From Wenjunlia vitaminophila DSM 41686 (GTDB taxonomy: Bacteria > Actinomycetota > Actinomycetes > Streptomycetales > Streptomycetaceae): a stretch of DNA of 52,363 bases. Of this stretch, positions 1-6,251 are shown in pieces (within the stretch, counting starts at the first letter, position 1; each line of letters begins with the position of its first letter). Under the pieces are notes generated by a model. It was not told the DNA's origin. It saw only the letters and a list, made by a program, of their open reading frames with translations, and did no database searches. The stretch is taken from NCBI RefSeq assembly GCF_000380165.1, contig NZ_KB904675.1, positions 1 to 52,363 of the forward strand, in the 5' to 3' direction. Position numbers and translations under genes: made by a program.

Positions 1-166
1 TCGCGGTCGCGGCAGTGGCCACGAAGGCCACCGCCTGGTCCGCGATCCGCTCGGCCCGCTCGCGGGACTGCCCGTTGTGGACGATCACGAAGTGGGTGAG
101 GCTGTCGAACAGTTCCTCACCAGCCGCCGCGCGACCAATCTTCTGGTCATTGGCCGTTGCCGTCAT
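1..166 (-). CDS. Hypothetical protein, C-terminus cut by window edge
   Basis: The leftward frame opens at an ATG whose upstream sequence reads AAGGAG, six bases before the start, so the start is well supported. It runs without a stop to the window edge; the first 55 residues are visible. They begin MTATANDQKIGRAAAGEE and are mostly helical and charged, with no signal peptide or membrane segment. I do not recognise a family. It shares direction with the two small genes to its right and probably belongs to the same accessory module. Its base composition is less G+C-rich than the core genes further right. Confidence 0.6.
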   Translation of the reverse strand, partial: MTATANDQKIGRAAAGEELFDSLTHFVIVHNGQSRERAERIADQAVAFVATAATA

Positions 167-316
167 GCGAATACTCCTTGAGTGTCGCTGTGCTCTGGCA
201 CTTGCGCCCGCATCGGTCGCCGAGACACGGCCTATGGCGACCGGGGGGGATGGGAGGCCGACCCGAACGGGGACGGGGGAGCCAGGGAAGGTGGCACCCC
301 GTTCGGGGCGGCCGGT

Positions 317-415
317 CTACTGGCTGATATCGAGGGCCATGCCGATCACCAGGCCACACGAGCCGCTGACCATGAGGATGAACAGGACCCCGGCATACCG
401 GCCGATGGCGCGCAT
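317..415 (-). CDS. 32-residue single-span membrane peptide
   Basis: A short frame starts at an ATG whose A is the last base of the upstream gene's TGA stop (TGATG), which implies translational coupling. The 32 residues consist of a basic start (MRAIGRYAG) and one hydrophobic segment of about 20 residues containing a single cysteine, ending in DISQ. It looks like a small membrane-anchored peptide. Function is unknown. Support comes from the coupling and the hydrophobic pattern only. A chance frame is possible but less likely given the exact overlap. Confidence 0.45.
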   Translation of the reverse strand: MRAIGRYAGVLFILMVSGSCGLVIGMALDISQ

Positions 416-645
416 CACAGCCCGTCCCGACTGTTGCCGTTCTTGATGGCAAGGCGGGCGCTCAGTTCTTCCCGCGCGGTCGGGGCCACCACGTTGTCCG
501 GCAGGGCATCCCACTCGACGCCTCCGCCGACGGGCCTTATCTGCACCCGGGCGCCGACCTCGCCCATGACGACGCCGATACGTCCACTGGCAGTGTCCTT
601 CGCCAGTTCACCGATGCCTGGTCTGGTCTGCTGGTTGCTCGCCAT
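415..645 (-). CDS. Small conserved actinobacterial hypothetical protein
   Basis: The product is 76 residues from the chosen ATG (MASNQQ). Further in-frame ATG codons lie at 657, 669 and 699, so the true start is uncertain. A GGAGG lies 13 bases before the one at 669. The central part (TASGRIGVVMGEVGARVQ followed by RPVGGGVEWDA) matches, from memory, a small soluble protein common in Streptomyces accessory regions and often near HTH regulators. Its biochemical role is unknown. It is divergent from the HTH regulator at 765 and coupled by TGATG to the 32-residue peptide. Confidence 0.6.
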   Translation of the reverse strand: MASNQQTRPGIGELAKDTASGRIGVVMGEVGARVQIRPVGGGVEWDALPDNVVAPTAREELSARLAIKNGNSRDGL

Positions 646-702
646 GCGGACGAGCATCCTGCCGCTCATCAGGACGTCGGAACCTCCGACAAACCCCACT
701 TC

Positions 703-712
703 GGGACGTCCC
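703..712. promoter_or_regulatory. Palindrome in divergent promoter region
   Basis: GGGACGTCCC is a perfect 10-base palindrome between the leftward small genes and the HTH regulator. Two further GTCCC half sites follow within about 30 bases (near 727 and 738). It is a candidate autoregulatory operator for the regulator at 765. The assignment is positional only. Confidence 0.3.
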
Positions 713-764
713 GCGTCGGGTAGAACGTCCCTAGTGCCGTCCCCGGCTGTTAGGAGAGATTGGG

Positions 765-1508
765 ATGCCGAACGAGAGGTTACGTGCTGCCATGGCGGCC
801 GGCGGCTGGACTTATGCCGCCCTTGCGGACAAGGTCGAAGTCGACCCCAAGTCCGTTGAACGATGGGTCAATCTGGGGCGTACGCCGCGCCGGGCCACAG
901 CCATGCTGGCAGCGGAAATACTAGGAGAAGACGTGCACGCTCTTTGGCCCGCGCTCCGGCAGGCACGCCCTGCCCGCGCTGTCAGTCCGGAACTTGTGGC
1001 TCTCTACGACCAGCGGGCGGACATCCCCGTGTCCACCTTCGTGGACATGCTGACCCAGGCGCGTGAGCACATCGACGTGCTGGTGTACGCCGCCGTCTTC
1101 CTGCACGAGGCGTACCCGCGGCTCAACGACTTGTTGCGAGAGCGAGCGGACGACGGGTGTGCGGTCCGTATCGCGATCGGCGACCCGGACAGCACGAATG
1201 TCCAACAGCGTGGCGCGGAGGAGAGGTTCGGCCACGGGATTGAGTCCCGTTGCCGACTCGCCCTCATGCACTACCGCCCGCTCGCCGGGGTACCTGGCAT
1301 CGAGGTGCGCACCCATGCCACCACCCTCTACAACTCGATCTATCGTGCGGATGACCAGGTGCTGGTCAATGCCCATGTCTGGGGCGTGAACGCCTACGGC
1401 GCTCCCGTGTGGCATCTCCGACGCAGCGGGAAGGGCGGCATGTTCGACACCTACGCCAGCAGCTTCGACGGGGTGTGGGAATCCGCGACGCCGGTACGAG
1501 AAGGGTGA
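765..1508 (+). CDS. HTH regulator with C-terminal DUF5919/PLD-like domain
   Basis: The product has 247 residues. The ATG follows AGGAGA with good spacing. Residues about 4-55 form an XRE-like helix-turn-helix that begins with a WTYAALADKVEVDP stretch and a KSVERWV recognition helix. From about residue 72 the protein resembles the domain I know as DUF5919, a phospholipase-D-like fold without an HKD catalytic motif. Marks are RIAIGDPDS near 146, then LYNSIYR and LVNAHVWG. It probably regulates its own module and the divergent leftward genes, perhaps sensing a nucleotide or stress ligand through the C-terminal domain; this is inference. The Nudix gene starts 3 bases after its stop, so the two form an operon. 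Confidence 0.8.
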   Translation: MPNERLRAAMAAGGWTYAALADKVEVDPKSVERWVNLGRTPRRATAMLAAEILGEDVHALWPALRQARPARAVSPELVALYDQRADIPVSTFVDMLTQAREHIDVLVYAAVFLHEAYPRLNDLLRERADDGCAVRIAIGDPDSTNVQQRGAEERFGHGIESRCRLALMHYRPLAGVPGIEVRTHATTLYNSIYRADDQVLVNAHVWGVNAYGAPVWHLRRSGKGGMFDTYASSFDGVWESATPVREG

Positions 1509-1510
1509 CC

Positions 1511-1981
1511 ATGGCACGGACCGAGTACTACGACGACCCAGCGGCACCGGAGCCGAACAGCCTGGTGATCGCCGCGTCCGCCGTGGTCACCGACGACGAA
1601 GGGCGCGTACTCCTTCAGCGCCGCAGGGATAACGATCTATGGGCGCTGCCAGGTGGCGGCATGGAGATGACCGACTCACTCCCAGGAACGGCCGTCCGCG
1701 AGGTGAAGGAAGAAACCGGACTGGACGTAGAGATCACCGGGCTCGTGGGCACGTACACCGACCCTCGCCACGTCATCGCCTACTCGGACGGTGAGGTGCG
1801 CAGGCAGTTCAACGTCTGCTTCACCGCTCGTGTGATCGGGGGCCGACTCGCGATCTCGGACGAGTCCACGGAGCTGCGGTTCGTCCAGCCGGAGGAGATC
1901 GATCAGCTGCCGATGCACCACACGCAGCGGCTGCGGATCCGCCACTTTCTGGAGCACCGTGAGCAGCCCTATCTCGGCTGA
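1511..1981 (+). CDS. Nudix hydrolase
   Basis: A 156-residue single-domain Nudix protein (nucleoside diphosphate-X hydrolase family). The Nudix box spans about residues 50-72, with REVKEETGL fully conserved. The upstream glutamate of the G-x5-E-x7-REU pattern is an aspartate (MEMTDSLPG). The metal-binding REVKEE core is intact, so activity is plausible, but the substrate cannot be read from sequence. The ATG sits 3 bases after the regulator stop, so co-translation is likely. Integrative elements of the pSAM2 type carry Nudix-domain genes linked to immunity, which gives one possible role here; that is inference. Confidence 0.85.
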   Translation: MARTEYYDDPAAPEPNSLVIAASAVVTDDEGRVLLQRRRDNDLWALPGGGMEMTDSLPGTAVREVKEETGLDVEITGLVGTYTDPRHVIAYSDGEVRRQFNVCFTARVIGGRLAISDESTELRFVQPEEIDQLPMHHTQRLRIRHFLEHREQPYLG

Positions 1982-2011
1982 TCGCGCCCTCAGCACTCGC
2001 TTTAGGAGACA

Positions 2012-2492
2012 GTGCACCACCAACTGCCCCCGGTACGGGTCGGCGATGACGTAGACCGGGATGCAGGCGCCGGCGTACGCCCGCGGCTTGAGCTCGTAGT
2101 CCCGGGCCCGGCTGGTCGGGGAGACCACCTCGAAGGCGATCTCGATGACGCTCGCCTCGTAGACCGCGTCGTTCCGCTCCACCTCGGCCCGCGGCAGGAC
2201 GATCAGGTCAGGGCAGAGCTCGGAGTCCTCCCGGGGGAAAGGGGTGATGGTGTCGCCGGTGACGTTCGATGATGGTATTGAGGTGGAAGGCGCGTGTGGG
2301 CGACAAGATGATCTCTCCGTGGACGACCTCGGCCCGGTAACCCTCGGGCACCTCGACGTGCCGAAGGGTGCTACGTGCGACTGCCAGCTCCACGGTCACG
2401 CGGGGCCCCTCTCCCGGCGGTGACCCCTCGGGGCGACGCTCGGGGTCGGTGGTCGGCTCGGTTTGACGGTGGTCGTCTGCCTGGGGCGTCAT
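2012..2492 (-). pseudogene. Broken Uma2-family (putative endonuclease) gene
   Basis: Leftward from an ATG that overlaps the stop of the upstream gene (ATGA), the first frame reads GYRAEVVHGEIILSPTRAFH, the N-terminus of Uma2-family proteins. It goes out of frame near 2266-2272 and stops at 2208. The other frame carries the continuation: VTGDTITPFPRE, LCPDLIVLPRAEVERNDA, VVSPTSRARDYELKPRAYA and IPVYVIADPYRG. About 12-16 residues normally found at the junction are absent, so the lesion is a small deletion plus frameshift. After VVH near 2012 homology ends and the frame runs antisense into the Nudix gene, so the 3' end is also lost. The gene is dead or yields a short fragment. Confidence 0.8.
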
Positions 2493-5026
2493 GCCGGTTC
2501 GTCCTCGAGTTCAGCCGTACCGGTGATCCGGTGCAGGGGGAAGGTGCGGACCGTGTCCGTGGCGTGGTCGTAGGCGGTGACGGTGCCGCCCTCGACCCGG
2601 ACCGGGGTGACGACGTGCTGGCTGGCCGCGCCCTCCGCGTTGACGCAGCCGATCCACAGCGTCTCCCCGGCCAGCACCGCCGCCTGGAGCGCCGCCCGGG
2701 TGTCCGCGGCGGCCGAACGGGGCGCGGCGCCCGGCGGGGGAACCGCCGGGCGGCGGCGCACGGTGGCCGCCTTGTCGCCGGCGCGGATCGCCTTCAGGGC
2801 GGCCTCGACCAGCGCCTCGTCCGGGGCCGGGGGCCCGGAGGCGACCGGGGTGGGCGCGGACCGCGGCGGGGTCCGGTACACGTCCTCCCGGGCGATCAGC
2901 ACGTCGCCCTCCGCCGACTCCGCGGCCGGGGCGTGGCCCAGCTCCCGCAGCACCTCCAGCAGCCGTTCCGGCGGGCACTGCGCGGCCACCGCGGTCGGGG
3001 CCAGCCGGCGCAGCCCCAGGCCGGCGCAGCGGCGGTCGGCCAACAGCTCGGTGAGCACCGCGGGGTCGTCGCAGCGCAGGTACGCCGAGGCCGCGCCGAC
3101 CCGCAGCCGCCCGTGCCGGCGCGCCACGTCGTCGATCAGGTAGGTCAACGGCTGCGGCACCGGGGTGCGCGAGTGCCGGGCGAGGAACGCGTGCAGGTCC
3201 ACGGCGCCGTGCCCGGCGTCCAGGGCCCGGCGCACCGACTCCGGGGTGAACCGGTACACCGTCGCCCCGCCCTTGGACTCCACCTCGGCGGCGACCCCGA
3301 GCAGGTCCGCGAGGGGGCGTCGCAGCGGGCCCGGGGCGACCGCGGTCAGGTCCGCCTGGAGCAGCACGTGGTCCAGCGGCTCGGGCAGCAGCGGGGCGAG
3401 GTCCCCGGCGGCCCGGCCCCCCGCCAGCAGGGCGCGCCCGTGCCCGGACAGCGCACCGCGGCCGGTGACGCCCAGCAGTTCGGCCTCGTCGGCGGTCCAT
3501 CCGGTCACCGCGACCCGGAAGTCCTCCGCGGCCCCGCGCAGCGGACGGTCCCAGCGCAGCCGCGCCAGCAGGGCCCCGCGGTCCGCCGAGGCGCCCGGGG
3601 GGAGCTCGGCCAGGAGCCCGAGCAGCCGGCGGCGCAGCTCCGGGGCGAGCGGGCGGTCCAGGTCGGGGCCGAGCGGCGCCAGCACCCGACCCCGGCTGTC
3701 CTTGCTGCCCACCAGGCCCGGGACCCGGGTCCCGGCCAACCAGGCCCTGGCCAGGTGCTCCCACCGGTCCTCTGGGGCGAGCCGCAGCCACTCGTCGTAG
3801 CCGGGCGTGGGCGCCCAGCGTTCGTCGGCGTCACCGTCGCTGGCCAGCAGCCCGGCGGCGAAGCACAGGTCCAGCCAGAACGCGGCTGTCCTGTCGTCCG
3901 TCTCCAACGCCGCGGCGGTGCGCCGCAGCTCCCGCACGCTCAACCCGCCGGCCCGCAGCACCGGCGGGCCCCCGGTGTTCCACCGCGCGAGCAGTTCCTC
4001 CGCGGTGCGCACCGCGGTGAACGCCTGGCCCGCGGCCATGCCGTCCACCGTTCGCGGCTCGTGTGCCACGGCGGTGACCGCGGGCGGCTCGGGCTGGAGC
4101 TCGCGGTGCGCCCGACCACCACGCAGGTGCAGCGCCACCTCGCGGGGCAGCACCACGGTCCGTGGCCCGGCGGGCAGCAGCAGCCCCCGGGCGAGCAGCC
4201 ACTGCACGCCGGTGGTGGCCTCGCTGGCCCGCACCCGTCGCACCCGGCCCGCCCCGCCCCGTCCGGTCCGTGCGCGCCCGGCGGGCTCCCCGGCGGCCGT
4301 GTCCGTGCCGGCCCCGGTGGCCTTCCGGTCGTCGCCGCCGCCGTCCGCCGGGCCGGTGGCGTCCGCGCCGAGGACCTCACCGTAGGGCGGGCCCCAGACC
4401 AGCTTGTCCAGGACGTCGTGCGCGCCCGGCGGGGCCTGTTCCAGCAGCGCGGTCATCCGTTGGCGGTCCTGGAACAGCGCGGTCAGGGCCGTCACCGCGC
4501 TCACCGCGTCGTGGGTCGGGGGAAGCCCCACGTCGGCCAGCAGGTCCTGCACCCTGGCCGGTGACCAGCCGGCGACGCACTCGGCGAAGCCCGGGCCGAG
4601 TCCGGTGGACGAGGGCGAGGCCGGGGTGGGGGCGAGCAGGTCGTGGGCGGTGCGCACCAGGTGGAACCGTTCCGCGCCGCCCCAGACCAGGGCCAGCTCC
4701 CGCAGCCGCTCCAGCGCGCGGTCCACCGACGCCGGGTCCACGTCGGGCAGCAGCGCGTGGAGCTCGTCGGGGGCGCAGGCGTCACCGCTGATTGCGAGCG
4801 CCTCGGCGGTCTGGAGGGTGAAGCGGTCGAGCTGCTCCAGCGCCCGCAGCACCGAGGCGCGGGTCCCCGCCCTGGTGGCGAGCTGGGTGAGGTCCGAAGG
4901 CACCGGGGCGAGCAGGTCCGGCCGGGAGCGCAGCAGCGCGGCCAGCGCCCCGTCGGGTCGGGCCCGCAGCTCCTCGGCCAGGGTGCGGGGGGCGGCCCGG
5001 GACCCCGTTCGCTGTGCGCTGCTCAT
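2489..5026 (-). CDS. Helicase C-terminal-domain (XPB-associated type) protein
   Basis: The product has 845 residues. Its ATG is preceded by AAGGAG at 5-base spacing. It matches my memory of the actinobacterial helicase-C-terminal protein (Helicase_C_3): an N-terminal set of winged-helix-like repeats (ARPDGALAALLRSRPDLL), a long middle region, and a C-terminal part with LQADLTAVAPG and YRFTPESVRRALDAG. The last 80 residues (LWIGCVNAEG to HRITGTAEL) resemble a WYL-like effector fold. No Walker A/B helicase core is visible, so it is probably an accessory DNA-binding protein. In relatives it often neighbours an XPB-type repair helicase, which is not seen here. The broken Uma2 gene is coupled to its 3' end. 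Confidence 0.8.
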   Translation of the reverse strand: MSSAQRTGSRAAPRTLAEELRARPDGALAALLRSRPDLLAPVPSDLTQLATRAGTRASVLRALEQLDRFTLQTAEALAISGDACAPDELHALLPDVDPASVDRALERLRELALVWGGAERFHLVRTAHDLLAPTPASPSSTGLGPGFAECVAGWSPARVQDLLADVGLPPTHDAVSAVTALTALFQDRQRMTALLEQAPPGAHDVLDKLVWGPPYGEVLGADATGPADGGGDDRKATGAGTDTAAGEPAGRARTGRGGAGRVRRVRASEATTGVQWLLARGLLLPAGPRTVVLPREVALHLRGGRAHRELQPEPPAVTAVAHEPRTVDGMAAGQAFTAVRTAEELLARWNTGGPPVLRAGGLSVRELRRTAAALETDDRTAAFWLDLCFAAGLLASDGDADERWAPTPGYDEWLRLAPEDRWEHLARAWLAGTRVPGLVGSKDSRGRVLAPLGPDLDRPLAPELRRRLLGLLAELPPGASADRGALLARLRWDRPLRGAAEDFRVAVTGWTADEAELLGVTGRGALSGHGRALLAGGRAAGDLAPLLPEPLDHVLLQADLTAVAPGPLRRPLADLLGVAAEVESKGGATVYRFTPESVRRALDAGHGAVDLHAFLARHSRTPVPQPLTYLIDDVARRHGRLRVGAASAYLRCDDPAVLTELLADRRCAGLGLRRLAPTAVAAQCPPERLLEVLRELGHAPAAESAEGDVLIAREDVYRTPPRSAPTPVASGPPAPDEALVEAALKAIRAGDKAATVRRRPAVPPPGAAPRSAAADTRAALQAAVLAGETLWIGCVNAEGAASQHVVTPVRVEGGTVTAYDHATDTVRTFPLHRITGTAELEDEPA

Positions 5027-5239
5027 CGGTACTCCTTGCCTGGGTCCCTGCTCCATCCCGGGAAGCGGAAACCCGGCCGGCGACGGCGGGAACCCCCGCC
5101 GTCGGCCAGGGGAGGACGTCAACCGCTCAACACTAACCGCAGCGACGGGAACGGGTCCTGTCCCCGCGCCAGTGCTTACCGTTGTCCGGACGGGATCACG
5201 ACCGCCGCGGCACGGGCACCGACGACGTTGAGGGCTGGG

Positions 5240-6184
5240 ATGGGGAACGAGACGGAGCGGTTGATCGACGACTACCTGGGCCAGGTCGGGGAGCTGGCCC
5301 GGCGCACCCTGCCGTCCGACTGGGGCGGGGACCTGGTGGCGCGGCTCCGCGAGGACATCGAGCGGGAGCGCGCCGAGGAGGAGGACAGCCCGGCGGGGAT
5401 ACGGCGGGTCCTGGGCCGTCTCGGCAGCCCGGACGAGGTGGTGGAGGCGGAGACCTGGCAGCGGGCCGCCGAGGGGGTGCCGCCGCCGTTCCCCGGCGAC
5501 ACGAGCCAGCAGGGCATGGTGTTCGAGCCGGACCCGGACGCGCAGTGGTGGCGGAAGCCGGGCCGGGACGACGGTCCGGACGACGCCGCGTCCCTGCCGG
5601 GGCCCGGGAGCGGGGGGGAGCGCCCCGGCGGACCCGGTGGCCCCGGGGCGGGGGACGACACCGCGGACCAGGACGGGACCGGGCAGGACCACGGGCCGGC
5701 CGCGGGCCGCTTGCCAAGGTGGGTCCGGGCCGCCGCGACGTCCCGGCGGTCAACGGAGGGCGCCGCCGGGACGGAGGCGGGGACTGACGCGGGGGACGGC
5801 GGCCCAGTGGCCCGGGGCGGGCTGCTGAGCGGCCGGGGCCTCCTCCTGTCCTGGCGGGAGCTGGTCGCGGCCGGGCTGCTGGTCGGCGGGCTGGTGGCGA
5901 ACCAGTGGATCGCCCTGGTGGCCGGCTGGGCGCTGGCGTACTTCTCCGGCCGGCTCAGCCGTTTCGAGGCGAAGCTCGCGGCGGTCGGCATCCCGCTGCT
6001 CTCCGTCGGGGCCGCCGCCGTCTACCTGTGGGGCCGCGCGGAACGCCGCTGGGGCGAGCCCCTGCCGGAGGGCGAGTTGCGGTCGGTCCTCGCGGACCTG
6101 GTGCCGTTGACGGTGGGGGCGGCGGCGGTCGGCTCCGCGCTCTTCCTGCTCTGGCGGGCGCACCGCCACTCGAGGACGGGTTGA
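5240..6184 (+). CDS. HAAS-domain-like integral membrane protein
   Basis: The product has 314 residues from an ATG after GAGGGC. Residues 1-75 (LIDDYLGQVGELARRTLPSD, then LREDIERERAEEE and RVLGRLGSPDEVVEAE) look like the HAAS/DUF1700 signalling domain, which often precedes membrane segments and accompanies PadR-type control. Residues about 95-195 are low complexity, rich in Gly, Pro and Asp. The C-terminal 115 residues contain about four hydrophobic spans. Role unknown. It is divergent from the helicase-like gene (213-base gap) and 67 bases before the WD40 gene. Confidence 0.7.
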   Translation: MGNETERLIDDYLGQVGELARRTLPSDWGGDLVARLREDIERERAEEEDSPAGIRRVLGRLGSPDEVVEAETWQRAAEGVPPPFPGDTSQQGMVFEPDPDAQWWRKPGRDDGPDDAASLPGPGSGGERPGGPGGPGAGDDTADQDGTGQDHGPAAGRLPRWVRAAATSRRSTEGAAGTEAGTDAGDGGPVARGGLLSGRGLLLSWRELVAAGLLVGGLVANQWIALVAGWALAYFSGRLSRFEAKLAAVGIPLLSVGAAAVYLWGRAERRWGEPLPEGELRSVLADLVPLTVGAAAVGSALFLLWRAHRHSRTG

Positions 6185-6251
6185 CGGACTGTCACAGGGA
6201 TCTGCCACCGTGTCCGCCGACGGTTTCCCTATGTCCCGAGTGAGTTGAAAC

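Noticed and set aside
2012-2272. A plus-strand frame with a good TTAGGAGACA ribosome binding site before GTG
   Set aside because: Its residues are the antisense of the Uma2 relic. The ribosome binding site probably belonged to a lost gene after the Nudix gene.
2375-4564. A 729-codon plus-strand frame opposite the helicase-like gene
   Set aside because: Low-complexity Gly/Arg/Gln composition and no ribosome binding site; the minus-strand gene is coherent.
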